From a virus, in the IMG/VR virus record IMGVR_UViG_3300003323_001142, positions 1 through 64,000 of that record: 64,000 nucleotides of DNA, one strand, 5' to 3'. The position numbers and the translations under genes were made by a program. The stretch's first letter is position 1. Each line of letters begins with the position of its first letter. Below are positions 22,809 through 30,700 of the stretch, one piece after another. Under the pieces are notes generated by a model. The model was not told where the DNA came from. It saw only the letters and a program-made list of their open reading frames with translations, and did no database searches.

Positions 22809-23981
22809 CTACAACCCGCCGAACTCTTCTGCCGCGGCTCCGCGCTGCACCTGCGAATCAAGCGACTTCGCCACCATCCACGGGTGCGCCTCGACGCCGA
22901 TCGCCTTCTCTACGTATCCGGGCCACCGGTTCGTTCGGAGGCATTGATCCCAGACGCCGACCGCGTAGTTCCAGCGCGATCGGCCGACCTCACGCATCGA
23001 TCCGCGTAGCTCGATGGGAGTCACGCAAAACGGCTCCGTCGCCTCGATGAATACGAACAGGAACGAGACCCGGCCAGCGAGCTCGGGACGCAGCGCCTCG
23101 ATGGCGCACCGATAGGCCGCGTCCTGGATATCATATCCCATAGCATAGATTTGGCGCGTGCAGAAGTCGGGGTGTGCGTTTGCGGTCGTCTTGATATCGA
23201 TAATTCGGGCCTGGCTCTCGATCCAGTGATCCAGCATTCCGCGGCACACCACGTCGTTGCTGCCGAGGGGGTTGTCTTGCATCCAGAACGCCGCCATTTC
23301 GTTTTCACCGGTGAGCCGAATGTCGAGCGCGTCGAGCTGGGGACGGACCTCCGCGGCAATGGCCTCCGCCCGCTCCAACTCGTGACCAAGAACAGGCGTC
23401 TTGCCCAGTGCACGAAAGGCATCGCGCTTTGCTCTGGCGTCTTTCGTTCGCCAATCGTCGGCGTCGATTCGAACGATGTCCCGGCCCGCGCCTAGCAGCA
23501 GCTTGTGGACGACCGTCCCGACGTCCATGGCCCTCTTAACATCGCCACGACGGTTGCCAAGCCGCGGATGCGCTAGCCTTGCGTGCGCTGGCGATTGAGC
23601 GATCAGGGTATGGGCAATGCCCTGGGAAAGCGACGGCATGACGCATGGATCCGCGTGGTACACGTCGGGATCCATCTGGCCGAACCAGCCAGCCGGCACC
23701 GGATTCGGCGGAGGCGAACGAACGAGCGAGGGGGCTTTCGCGAAGACCGCCCCGGTCTCCGCCGCCGCCCCAAAGCCCGCAACAACCAACGCCTGCCCGT
23801 CGACCCGATCCCATTCCGCCCGAGCAGCCGCAAGCCGCTCTTTGGCCGTAGCAAGCGCCGCATCATGCTGCTCGCAGGGACACGACGCGGCGTCCTGCTC
23901 CGCAATCTCGACCGCGTGCTTGGCCTGGTGGACCGCTACCCGCGCTTCCCCGATCCGGTCTTTGGTGATGCGTCCGCTCAT
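22809..23981 (-). CDS. RecE-like / PD-(D/E)XK exonuclease
   Basis: From the start MSGRITKDRIGEARV the protein has 390 residues. A coiled N-terminus (about 1-70) precedes YHADPCVMPSLSQGIAHTLI..SPAHARLAHPRL, the usual opening of RecE-type exonucleases (DUF3799/YqaJ relatives). The catalytic region is CRGMLDHWIE...IIDIKTTANA (about 248-265), the D...DxK of the PD-(D/E)XK fold, with QIYAMGYDIQDAAY following. It probably resects double-strand ends for annealing. Confidence 0.75.
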   Translation of the reverse strand: MSGRITKDRIGEARVAVHQAKHAVEIAEQDAASCPCEQHDAALATAKERLAAARAEWDRVDGQALVVAGFGAAAETGAVFAKAPSLVRSPPPNPVPAGWFGQMDPDVYHADPCVMPSLSQGIAHTLIAQSPAHARLAHPRLGNRRGDVKRAMDVGTVVHKLLLGAGRDIVRIDADDWRTKDARAKRDAFRALGKTPVLGHELERAEAIAAEVRPQLDALDIRLTGENEMAAFWMQDNPLGSNDVVCRGMLDHWIESQARIIDIKTTANAHPDFCTRQIYAMGYDIQDAAYRCAIEALRPELAGRVSFLFVFIEATEPFCVTPIELRGSMREVGRSRWNYAVGVWDQCLRTNRWPGYVEKAIGVEAHPWMVAKSLDSQVQRGAAAEEFGGL

Positions 23982-24061
23982 CGCTCCGGCCCCCCGCGCA
24001 GATCCCCGATCGCCACCCCCACCCCCCTCGCAATCGCCACAATCTCCAAATCCCGATTCAC
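23978..24061 (-). CDS. Very small ORF linked by overlaps at both ends
   Basis: A 27-residue frame starts at GTG overlapping the upstream stop (GTGA) and ends in ATGA with the exonuclease start. Sequence: MNRDLEIVAIARGVGVAIGD then LRGGPER, like a short HTH helix pair. The double overlap supports expression. Confidence 0.4.
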   Translation of the reverse strand: MNRDLEIVAIARGVGVAIGDLRGGPER

Positions 24062-24690
24062 GAACCCCCCGTCGACGCCACCGCGCGCACTGTCCCTCCC
24101 GCCGGCGTCCGCGCGATCCAGAGGCCAAGGCTTGCGACCTTGGCCGCGTAGCCCGCTCCGCTGTGCAGAATCAGCTCCAGCACGGCTTCGAGGGCGTTCT
24201 GCCTTCGGACGTGATCGGCGACGGACTGCTCTAGCCGCTGAATCGTCGCCTTGTGGTGGGCGAGCTCGTCGCCATCGACGGCCGGATCGGGGAACTCTGC
24301 ATCGCCGGTGGCGCACGGAACAGAATCCGAATACGTCCCGACGATCAGCGGGTGGGCCTGCTTGCGCTCGACAGCCCGGAGCCGGCCGGAGAGGTCACCC
24401 AGGAGCAGGCGGATCTCGTCGAAAAGCTTCTGCGTGCGCTGTGTTGGCCGGCCCCCGTCAATCCATTCCGCAAGCGCACGATCCAGATCCTCCAGCGTAG
24501 CGAGATCGGGTGGCGCCGTTCCGGTCGGCGCTTCGAGAGCGTCAAGCCGAGTGCGGAAGTCATCCGCGTCGCCTTCCAGCGAGGCGATCCGCCGCTCGTG
24601 GTCGCGGTGGAGATCAAGGTGGGATTCGCCGATCGCGCCGCCGATGTGGGGGACAAATGCCTCCTCGAAGGTTTTGAGCGCGCCAGTCAT
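24058..24690 (-). CDS. Coiled-coil hypothetical protein
   Basis: The start MTGALKTFEEAF overlaps the previous stop (ATGA), giving 210 residues. Long charged helices (HERRIASLEGDADDFRTRLD, KATIQRLEQSVADHVRRQNA) indicate a coiled coil. It is in the recombination module. Activity unknown. Confidence 0.5.
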   Translation of the reverse strand: MTGALKTFEEAFVPHIGGAIGESHLDLHRDHERRIASLEGDADDFRTRLDALEAPTGTAPPDLATLEDLDRALAEWIDGGRPTQRTQKLFDEIRLLLGDLSGRLRAVERKQAHPLIVGTYSDSVPCATGDAEFPDPAVDGDELAHHKATIQRLEQSVADHVRRQNALEAVLELILHSGAGYAAKVASLGLWIARTPAGGTVRAVASTGGS

Positions 24691-24878
24691 CGCGGCACCC
24701 ATACGCAGACGCAGCCGGTGTGCGAGTTCCACCTTGGCGTCATTCCGCTCGGGCACCCGGACCGTTGCTCGCAAGCGTCGTCCAGCTTGCGAAGCCCAAA
24801 CAGCAAAACGGCAATGAGGGCGAGCGCGAAAGCGAAGAACGCCAGTTCTCCCCTGTTCCTTTGGATAAACCGCTTCAT
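24687..24878 (-). CDS. Small single-pass membrane protein
   Basis: Sixty-three residues: basic MKRFIQRNRGE, a hydrophobic segment FFAFALALIAVLLFGL, then a Cys-containing outer or periplasmic part with four Cys (ACEQRSGC...GCVC). It could be spanin-like in topology. It overlaps its neighbours, and its early-cluster position makes lysis unlikely. Confidence 0.5.
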   Translation of the reverse strand: MKRFIQRNRGELAFFAFALALIAVLLFGLRKLDDACEQRSGCPSGMTPRWNSHTGCVCVWVPR

Positions 24879-25300
24879 GTGTGCCTCGTCATGTCACCGC
24901 GGATCCGCCGGATCTCGCGCACGCTCGCAATCAACTCTCCGACGAGCATCTCCCCCGACAGTTCATCTCGATCGATTCCGAATCGCGCGAGCGCCTGTCG
25001 GCAATCGGAACGAATGGGAGCGGCCCCGTTCTGACCGGGGTTTTGGGCCTTCTGCCTATCCTCTGCCGGAGCTACCGGCATACTCTCGGCGCCACCGGGG
25101 GTCTCCCGGCTCTTTCTACTTGCCCAACTCGCTTTACCGTAGACGCGGTCTTTCGCGGTCGTGTCACCATCCACGCCGCCGCTCCCGTAAATACTTGCCG
25201 GTCTCTCCCGACTGTCACGCGAAACTGCGAGGCGCCCGCGTTCAGCGCTTTCGGATTCCGTACCGCTGTTAACGCCGCGTTTGGATACCGAATAGGTCAA
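24875..25300 (-). CDS. Hypothetical protein with helical C-terminus
   Basis: A TTG start overlapping the preceding stop (TTGA) gives 141 residues. The last 60 (SDCRQALARFGIDRDELSGE, then MLVGELIASVREIRRI) are clearly protein-like, while the Ser/Arg-rich first part is weaker. A later start at MPVAPAEDRQ is possible. Unknown function. Confidence 0.4.
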   Translation of the reverse strand: MTYSVSKRGVNSGTESESAERGRLAVSRDSRERPASIYGSGGVDGDTTAKDRVYGKASWASRKSRETPGGAESMPVAPAEDRQKAQNPGQNGAAPIRSDCRQALARFGIDRDELSGEMLVGELIASVREIRRIRGDMTRHT

Positions 25301-25692
25301 CTCGCGGGTGGAGCATCCGGGACTCGAACCCGATCGATCTTCGCGGCTGCTACCCCGCGCGACCCGCCCTCCGAAAGCAGCTCGAGCTCGCATTTCGGAT
25401 TGACGACAGCTCCCGGCTGCTATTGCCCCAGAAAGTGCCCCGTATGCCCGGGGCCACGGCCCGATGATGTCCGCAGAGGCCGAACCCGCGATCGTCGGAC
25501 AGCAAGCCGTCCGGCAATGTCGGGCATCCTGCAAACCAAGTGCTTCGGCTGCACCTCCCTCACGCGGATCGCTGGGCGGTTGGCTCTCATGGCTCGTCCC
25601 GTCCTCCCCGCTCGGCAATTGGAAGCTTTCGCGGGCGCCACCCGCACGCGTCAGGACCCTTTCCGCAACCAGCGGGGCGCAAAAGGTCCCAT
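25297..25692 (-). pseudogene. Frame with strong RBS but two in-frame stops
   Basis: AAGGAGG precedes ATG at 25692. The frame reads MGPFAPRWLRKGS, a TGA (25651-25653), 75 sense codons, a TAG (25420-25422), then a convincing NPKCELELLSEGG...AKIDRVRVPDAPPAS end with TTGA overlap to the next gene. Either it is a nonsense-broken gene or three separate small ORFs share one frame. The stretch 25300-25766 has no other good gene. Confidence 0.4.
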
Positions 25693-25766
25693 GGTCGCCT
25701 CCTTGGCAAGGCGCTGCAACTGTGTGCAATCGAGTATACATCATACCCCGCTGTTCGCAATGTCGC

Positions 25767-26027
25767 TCATTGCCCAGCCCTCACGAAGATCCGATACTGC
25801 CCAGCGACGTTGCCTTGCGAGATCTCGCGCAGCTCGCCGAGTTCGAGCATCCGATCGACGCAGGCCATGCTGTGCCAGTTGTCGCCGATCACGCCCAGGA
25901 CCCGCCCGAGCTGACACGCGCCCGCCTCATTCAGCAGCCGAAGGACGTGATCGCGGACTTTGGACAGGGCGCGTTGCCCTTCCGGGGACAAGACCCACAA
26001 TCGCTCTTGGGAATAGGAGTACATCAT
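25767..26027 (-). CDS. Small winged-helix-like protein
   Basis: The start MMYSYSQERLWVLSPEGQRA gives 86 residues: a helix pair (KVRDHVLRLLNEAGACQLGRVLGV) then VDRMLELGELREISQG...YRIFVRAG, the helix-wing arrangement of a compact wHTH. It may be a DNA-binding regulator or structural small protein. Confidence 0.5.
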   Translation of the reverse strand: MMYSYSQERLWVLSPEGQRALSKVRDHVLRLLNEAGACQLGRVLGVIGDNWHSMACVDRMLELGELREISQGNVAGQYRIFVRAGQ

Positions 26028-26245
26028 GCCACCGCCTTGCTCAGCGCGCGCCACCACGACCGACCGATCCGGCCGTTCGCATGGCGGCTGCAAACATCAA
26101 CGTCCCGCTCTTGCCCGCGGGGCAGCGTCGGGACGCCGGATACCATAATGACGCGGACGCTGCACTGGCACGGGAGCACGACGATCCGGGCGGTTCGCGC
26201 GATGCTTCGGCGCAGCTTGGCGATGCGGCGGCGACGGGGGTTCAT
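26024..26245 (-). CDS. Small basic protein
   Basis: Seventy-three residues, strongly basic at the N-terminus (MNPRRRRIAKLRRSIARTAR) with a hydrophobic centre (IVVLPCQCSVRVIMV). Overlaps its neighbours. Not recognised. Confidence 0.4.
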   Translation of the reverse strand: MNPRRRRIAKLRRSIARTARIVVLPCQCSVRVIMVSGVPTLPRGQERDVDVCSRHANGRIGRSWWRALSKAVA

Positions 26246-26430
26246 CGTGCGCCGATCCTTCCGAATTTGCGCTCATGCTCTCGCCGCAAGAGCGCGTAGT
26301 TCGCTCTGGCTAGATTGGCGTCCAACTCCTCGATCGCGGCCCACTCCTCGCGCGTCGCGCATCGCAGCTTGTCGCGAAGCTTCGCGCGGTCGTGCGCGGA
26401 GAGCGGAGCGGGGGCGTTGTCGTAGGTCAC
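26242..26430 (-). CDS. Small helical protein
   Basis: Sixty-two charged residues with heptad-like spacing (HDRAKLRDKLRCATREEWAA). Overlaps both neighbours by four bases. No domain is recognised. Confidence 0.5.
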   Translation of the reverse strand: MTYDNAPAPLSAHDRAKLRDKLRCATREEWAAIEELDANLARANYALLRREHERKFGRIGAR

Positions 26431-26846
26431 GGCGCCCCCGGTGGCACCGAAGCCCGCTTTTCCGACTGCACCCCGGTGACCGCGCGCATCGTGCTCACAG
26501 ACCCCCGCATCTCCTCGATGGGGCTGTCCCCTCGGTCAACGTCGACGAGCTCGGCCCACGTCGCCGCCGATGCCTCCTCGCCCATGTCGGCCAGCAACGC
26601 CGCGCGCTTCTCCGGGGGCATCCTGGCGAACCCCTCGGCAAGCTTCGCCCGGATGCGGTTCACCTTCTTGGTGCGTGCTCGCCGCTCGAATGGGTTGCAT
26701 TCGACCATCCGACTCGTACCGCATTCGCAGTTGCGCCACTCGTGGGTGGCGTCTTTCGGGCGAACCGCGAGGCTGTCCTCATTGCAGTAGCCGGCGAACT
26801 TCGCATCGGAGAGGCTCCGGCCGCAGGAGCAGCGGGGGGTGGTCAT
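26427..26846 (-). CDS. Zinc-binding protein
   Basis: The start MTTPRCSCGRSLSDAKFAGYC gives 139 residues. It has C-S-C near residue 7, C at 20 and N-C-E-C-G near 42, then a helical region (RIRAKLAEGFARMPPEKRAA). Probably a small ribbon protein with a helical tail. Role unknown. Confidence 0.5.
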   Translation of the reverse strand: MTTPRCSCGRSLSDAKFAGYCNEDSLAVRPKDATHEWRNCECGTSRMVECNPFERRARTKKVNRIRAKLAEGFARMPPEKRAALLADMGEEASAATWAELVDVDRGDSPIEEMRGSVSTMRAVTGVQSEKRASVPPGAP

Positions 26847-27166
26847 CGGTCCGGCGCCTCCACGCTGTGGCCCTGCCGAGCCCCATCGGTGCATCGACGG
26901 AATGCCGAGCCAGCAAGCAACACAACGAGGAGCGCAATGCCGACCGCAACGCCTACGGCTGCGACTCCGCGCTGTGGATGCGCGAGCTGCTCGTGCTCGT
27001 CGTACGTGAAGTTGTCGTCGCTGCGGATCGCGTCGAGATCCGGACGCGTAATGTCATCCGGGTCCGCCTCGGTCGCATCCCGAACGAGCGCGCGAGCCTC
27101 CTCACGGGAGAGCACCGCGGTCTCGTCCGGATCAATCGCCTTCGGGTCTTCGGGCCAGGGTTTCAT
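26843..27166 (-). CDS. Acidic protein with C-terminal membrane segment
   Basis: The start MKPWPEDPKAIDPDETAV gives 107 residues: a very acidic cytoplasmic part, then one hydrophobic segment (VAAVGVAVGIALLVVLLAG) near the C-terminus. It looks tail-anchored. No function is known. Confidence 0.5.
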   Translation of the reverse strand: MKPWPEDPKAIDPDETAVLSREEARALVRDATEADPDDITRPDLDAIRSDDNFTYDEHEQLAHPQRGVAAVGVAVGIALLVVLLAGSAFRRCTDGARQGHSVEAPDR

Positions 27167-27447
27167 GGCTCGGTCCTCTGACACCCGCGGGCGAGCGCTT
27201 CGTGGGCGATGCAGGTGAGTTGGATCGTTTTCTCTTTGCCCGGCTGGCCTACGATGACGGCGCACGTCTTGTAGCCGCCGAGCGGATCGGCGCGCCAATC
27301 AGCCGGGTCGGCGCAGGCGCCCGCGAGGAAGTGGTAGCCGTGGTCGGTGGCCCACGCGCGGAGATCGTCCTGTACGGTGTCGCGCTGGCGGCAGTGCAGG
27401 ACCGAGGCGGCTGAGAGAGCTAGGGCGGCTAGGAGGAGGCGGGTCAT
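27163..27447 (-). CDS. Putative lipoprotein or secreted protein
   Basis: The 94-residue protein starts with MTRLLLAALALSAASVLHC, a signal-like sequence with a Cys in lipobox position, followed by a soluble domain with Cys pairs (GACADP, YKTCAV). Superinfection-exclusion proteins often look like this, but that is only a possibility. Confidence 0.5.
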   Translation of the reverse strand: MTRLLLAALALSAASVLHCRQRDTVQDDLRAWATDHGYHFLAGACADPADWRADPLGGYKTCAVIVGQPGKEKTIQLTCIAHEALARGCQRTEP

Positions 27448-27683
27448 GCCGCACCCGCCCTCACCGTCGAGAGAATCTCAACGTTCTCGGTCGTCCACTC
27501 GTCGGCCTCGTAGCGCTGAAAGCAGGTCGTGCCGTCGGGGCGGGTGTAGCGGACGATCACCTCGCCATTGCCGACAACGCCGACGACGCGTCCCATCCAA
27601 TCGGTGTCGGCCGCAGCGGACTTCGGGGCCGTGCGCAGGGCGCGGACGGAGGCGCCGACGATGCGGGGGAGGGAGGCGACCAT
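27444..27683 (-). CDS. Small hypothetical protein
   Basis: Seventy-nine residues with a Tudor/SH3-like strand pattern (WMGRVVGVVGNGEVIVRY, then RPDGTTCFQRYE). It may be a binding module. Overlaps both neighbours. Confidence 0.45.
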   Translation of the reverse strand: MVASLPRIVGASVRALRTAPKSAAADTDWMGRVVGVVGNGEVIVRYTRPDGTTCFQRYEADEWTTENVEILSTVRAGAA

Positions 27684-27949
27684 TACTTCGTCTCCGGCTT
27701 CTGCTCGCGGGCGGCGAGCATGGCGTCGGCCAGTTCATACGCACTATCCGCAGCGACGCTAGCAGACGTTGACCAGTCAGAAGAGAGCAGCCCGGTCAGC
27801 GCCGCCGCTGCGAACTGGTCACGCAGATGTTCGCGTCGCGCCTCAGTTCGAGCCTCTTCTTGGATCTCAGCGATCACTCGGGCACGTTCGTCCAGCGCCA
27901 GCATCCACCAATTGGATGCGACAGCCGCCCACTCTCTCGCCGTTTTCAT
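27683..27949 (-). CDS. Small helical protein
   Basis: Eighty-eight mostly helical residues (MKTAREWAAVASNWWMLALD, RVIAEIQEEARTEARREH). Coupled to its neighbours by overlap. Not recognised. Confidence 0.5.
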   Translation of the reverse strand: MKTAREWAAVASNWWMLALDERARVIAEIQEEARTEARREHLRDQFAAAALTGLLSSDWSTSASVAADSAYELADAMLAAREQKPETK

Positions 27950-28110
27950 GCCGCCTCCAGCACGACGAAATCTGCGTCGATCACGGTCTTCTCTTTGGCG
28001 AGCGCCTCGCGCGCGTCCTCGGCGACCAACTCGATCCGAGCGGCGACCCGGGCCTGGTGGAGCGCGGTCCAGAAATCGGCGCGCGACGGTTGTTGTTCTT
28101 GGTTGTGCAT
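27946..28110 (-). CDS. Small helical protein
   Basis: The start MHNQEQQPSRADFW gives 54 residues, largely one or two helices (ALHQARVAARIELVAEDARE). SD-like GGAGGG precedes it on the mRNA. Unknown function. Confidence 0.45.
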   Translation of the reverse strand: MHNQEQQPSRADFWTALHQARVAARIELVAEDAREALAKEKTVIDADFVVLEAA

Positions 28111-28144
28111 TGTCGGTAAACCCTCCCTGTTGCTTGAAGCGGAT

Positions 28145-28852
28145 TTATTCGGCGCCAGCTGCGGCGTCGGACTGAATTTCTTCCTTCGGCGGCGCGTTGG
28201 CTCGGAACGTCCAGAAGTCGCCCCATTGCCGCGCTTCCGCGTGACGCTGTGCGGTGATGAATTGTCCGAGCGTCGGCGTCTCGTCTTCAGCGCCGCCGAG
28301 CAACCGAATCCACTTCGGCGCGAGCACGTAGAACAGCTGCCCGGCCGCGATCGCGTCAGCGCCAGCGTCGTGCTCTTTCGCGTTCGCGATGCCGTGGCGC
28401 GCGCACGCGGCGGCAAGCTTGTTGCGCTGCGAGCCGCGGACCCACTTGTCCACGTCGCGGACCATCACGATCGGGTCAAGAAACGGCCATTCCGCCGGCT
28501 CTGTGAACGTCGGAACCTTGAACCGGTCGTACATCGCGTTGAACGCGAGCGGCTGGGCGCCAGCGACGAGGGCCTTGACGCGCTCGGAAGCGAAGACCTC
28601 TTCGATCGTGGGCTTGCCAACGACCATGTCGTCGGTGATGCCGTGGATCTTGGTCGCTTCTTCGGGGATAGGGCGGAACGGGTTGACGAGAGCGCAGAAG
28701 GAATCGACGAGGGCGCCACGCTCGAAACGGGCGAGGCCGATTTGTACAGCGCGATCTTCGCGGGCGATACCGGTCGTCTCAACGTCGACGGATATTGTCG
28801 GCGCCTCGTTCCAAGGCAGATTGAAGAGCGGGAGCATCTCGTTCGTGCTCAC
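28145..28852 (-). CDS. DnaQ-like 3'-5' exonuclease (DEDDh)
   Basis: The 235-residue protein carries ISVDVETTG (ExoI, about 20-28), HGITDDM (about 70), FNAMYDR (ExoII region, about 103) and ARHGIANAKEHDAGADA (ExoIII with His, about 165). This is the DEDDh exonuclease set of DnaQ/RNase T-type enzymes. It may proofread or trim DNA or RNA ends during early replication. Confidence 0.8.
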   Translation of the reverse strand: MSTNEMLPLFNLPWNEAPTISVDVETTGIAREDRAVQIGLARFERGALVDSFCALVNPFRPIPEEATKIHGITDDMVVGKPTIEEVFASERVKALVAGAQPLAFNAMYDRFKVPTFTEPAEWPFLDPIVMVRDVDKWVRGSQRNKLAAACARHGIANAKEHDAGADAIAAGQLFYVLAPKWIRLLGGAEDETPTLGQFITAQRHAEARQWGDFWTFRANAPPKEEIQSDAAAGAE

Positions 28853-29124
28853 GAGGCCCTCCGCGCGTGGGTAAGGTCAGCCCGAGCCGTCGCCTTCGAC
28901 GTTGACCCCGGGAGCCCGTAGCAAACGAAGACGAACGAATCATTGACGCTGGTGACGGTCCCCTCTTCGGCCGGACCGGATGCCGGTCGGTAGACAACAC
29001 GGTCGCCGGGCTGGAATGGCTCCTCCCCGCACACGCACTGCTCCTCGTGGCACTCCTGGCACCGCGGGTCGTGCTCGTCGCCGTAGTAGTCGTCGGAGCT
29101 GGGGGCGGAGAACATCGAGGTCAT
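28849..29124 (-). CDS. Cys-rich protein with SH3-like domain
   Basis: The start MTSMFSAPSSDDYYGDEHD gives 91 residues with CQECHEEQCVCGEE (zinc-like cluster), then a beta-rich module (FQPGDRVVYRPASGPAEEGT) like a KOW/SH3 barrel. Role unknown. Confidence 0.5.
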   Translation of the reverse strand: MTSMFSAPSSDDYYGDEHDPRCQECHEEQCVCGEEPFQPGDRVVYRPASGPAEEGTVTSVNDSFVFVCYGLPGSTSKATARADLTHARRAS

Positions 29125-29489
29125 CGATTCGCCTCCCCCCAAAACCTCTGCTCTTCGATCATCGCGAGCAGATCGCTCGCGAGCATCCCGTGCATCTCGG
29201 CCACGCTCTCGACCGAGTAGCGGTGGCCGTCGATCTCGAGGCAGGCGATGCCTCCGATGCTATTTTCGACGGCCATCCACTCGCGTCCGGCGCCGTCTTC
29301 ATCCTCGAGAACGATCTCGTGTCGGGGCGAACTCGGGCCGATGTTGTCGAGCTCGTATAGCTCGAGCTTGGCGGCCCAGGCTTCGCGGAGGATGGGGGAG
29401 CCGAGGGACTCGGCGAGGGAGAGGTTGCGGCGGGCAACCCGGAGTTCGCTCTCTTGCCCTTCGATCGGTACGCTGGTACAGGATGCCAT
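29121..29489 (-). CDS. First gene of the leftward early operon
   Basis: The 122-residue protein begins MASCTSVPIEGQESELRVAR, has a helical N-terminal part and a beta-rich C-terminal part (ENSIGGIACLEIDGHRYSVE). It lies about 20 bases downstream of the leftward early promoter, so it is expected to be the first and most strongly expressed gene of that operon. The function is not recognised. Lambda-like phages place anti-terminators or anti-host proteins here. Confidence 0.55.
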   Translation of the reverse strand: MASCTSVPIEGQESELRVARRNLSLAESLGSPILREAWAAKLELYELDNIGPSSPRHEIVLEDEDGAGREWMAVENSIGGIACLEIDGHRYSVESVAEMHGMLASDLLAMIEEQRFWGEANR

Positions 29490-29513
29490 CGGCGCCGGGT
29501 CCTTTCCGAACCA

Positions 29514-29541
29514 AAGTACAAGCGTATTAGTAAACTGGCAA
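29514..29541 (-). promoter_or_regulatory. Leftward early promoter (PL-like) with operator
   Basis: On the minus strand TTGCCA (29536-29541), a 17-bp spacer and TACTTT (29514-29519) form a consensus-like promoter. AATACGCTTGTAC (29516-29528) starts 7 bases after the -35 and overlaps the -10. The word TTGTACTT occurs twice around it. It drives the long leftward cluster and is built exactly like the rightward promoter at 30736. Confidence 0.7.
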
Positions 29542-29545
29542 GTAC

Positions 29546-29580
29546 AAAAGCGACGGACGAGTTATTTTTCTCGCCGTCGC
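29546..29580 (-). terminator. Rho-independent terminator before the leftward promoter
   Basis: The plus-strand bases 29550-29580 form a hairpin: GCGACGG with CCGTCGC and an inner CGAG/CTCG pairing. On the minus strand it is followed by TTTT. It would end transcripts coming from the repressor/ImmA-like genes and insulate the early promoter. Confidence 0.65.
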
Positions 29581-29612
29581 TCGGGAACTACGCGGAATCG
29601 CTTACGTCGAAA

Positions 29613-30095
29613 TCAGCCGACAGGGAGCCGCGGGTATTGTCCCGAGCCTCGGAGCCCAATCATGCGCGCTTCCAGCCACTGCTGCGGAGCGAAGCGCTGG
29701 GCAGCGAGCAGCTCCCCAAGCGTCAGCCGGGCAACCGCGGATTCGGGGGCCGCGAGCTCCACCGCCACCATGGCCACATCACCAGACGTGACGCGGCGGT
29801 CATCGAGCATCAGGCCCGCGAGCGCTCGGTAAAGATTTCCGCCGTATACGCGAGGGTCTTCGTCCCACTGATAGTAGATGCGCCGCCTGCTCGTCTGGGC
29901 TGGCACGCACTCCCCTTGCAAAAGGGGACGCAACTCAAAGCCAAGACGAACAGCCAGCTGGCAAGGGGGGCTGAACGGTGCCAAATCCGCCGTTACGTAA
30001 GCCCCAGCCACAATCCTTACACGCTCCGCGCGGGAAACTGCCGCTTCGCCGGCCCCCGCCCGTAGCATGCGCACAAGTTCGCGCACATCGGGCAT
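29613..30095 (-). CDS. ImmA/IrrE-like protein lacking the HExxH motif
   Basis: The 160-residue protein lies directly downstream of the repressor, where ImmA-type metallopeptidases usually sit. It shows the family's outline (CQLAVRLGFELRPLLQGECVP, a strand RRIYYQWDEDP, then the helix region and SGDVAMVAVELAAP). Where HExxH should be it reads YGGNLYRALAGLML, so no zinc-binding His pair is present. It may be a non-proteolytic partner of the repressor. The family assignment is tentative. Confidence 0.45.
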   Translation of the reverse strand: MPDVRELVRMLRAGAGEAAVSRAERVRIVAGAYVTADLAPFSPPCQLAVRLGFELRPLLQGECVPAQTSRRRIYYQWDEDPRVYGGNLYRALAGLMLDDRRVTSGDVAMVAVELAAPESAVARLTLGELLAAQRFAPQQWLEARMIGLRGSGQYPRLPVG

Positions 30096-30133
30096 CGGGA
30101 CAAACCTGTATCATAGACGAAACGATCCGGGGG

Positions 30134-30676
30134 CTATTGTTTCTTTCGCCCGCTTGCTTCTACTGATTTTTTGTGCCGCGGGTCCGTGTCATTCACGATG
30201 GGTGGATTTGTACCCACGCTCTGCTTGGTGTGCCGCGTGACCGCCTGGGCGATGACATCGTCCGAGCTCATCCGCCAGACCCAGTTCACCACAGCGGCGA
30301 TGTCCTCAAGATCGTACTTGGTTTTTGATAGATACGCGGGCGTTTCCCCGGCAAGCATGAGCGCAGCGGGAGGAAAGTTCGTGTACATGGCCCGGAACTT
30401 GTCCTCGAGCTTCGGCCAGTTGCCAGAATTCCGGTACAGCGGCACCGGCTGGTCGCCGACGAGGTCCACGTAGGAGTGGTAGCCGAGCAGCTTGGCGACC
30501 CGGATAGCCATCGCCACGCCGCATTTGCCGCCGCCCAGCACGAGCGAAATCATCTGCTGAGACACGCCGACCGCGTCCGCGAGCTCCTTCTGCTTCTCGT
30601 ACCTCTTATTGAGCTCGCGTAAGGCGTCACGCAGGCGATCTGCTTCTGCGGGGGTCAGCGATTTCGGGGTGGCCAT
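30134..30676 (-). CDS. XRE-family repressor (CI-like)
   Basis: The start MATPKSLTPAEADRLRDAL gives 180 residues. Residues about 20-70 form a Cro/CI HTH (QKELADAVGVSQQMISLVLGGGKCG...IRVAKLLG). The rest is an unusual helical C-terminal domain with no LexA-type peptidase motif. It is divergent from the Cro-like gene and flanked by both early promoters, so it is very likely the lysogeny repressor. Induction might use the downstream ImmA-like protein rather than self-cleavage. Confidence 0.75.
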   Translation of the reverse strand: MATPKSLTPAEADRLRDALRELNKRYEKQKELADAVGVSQQMISLVLGGGKCGVAMAIRVAKLLGYHSYVDLVGDQPVPLYRNSGNWPKLEDKFRAMYTNFPPAALMLAGETPAYLSKTKYDLEDIAAVVNWVWRMSSDDVIAQAVTRHTKQSVGTNPPIVNDTDPRHKKSVEASGRKKQ

Positions 30677-30700
30677 GTAGGGAACGTACACGCGGGGCCC

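Noticed and set aside
25309-25372. tRNA-like segment on the minus strand containing a T-arm identical to the att core (CGGGTTCGAGTCCCGG)
   Set aside because: No anticodon arm fits in the available space and only four of seven acceptor pairs form; in another frame the bases encode a convincing protein end (AKIDRVRVPDAPPAS).
25464-27218. 584-codon plus-strand frame
   Set aside because: Opposite to many coupled small minus-strand genes; Arg/Ser-rich with no domain.
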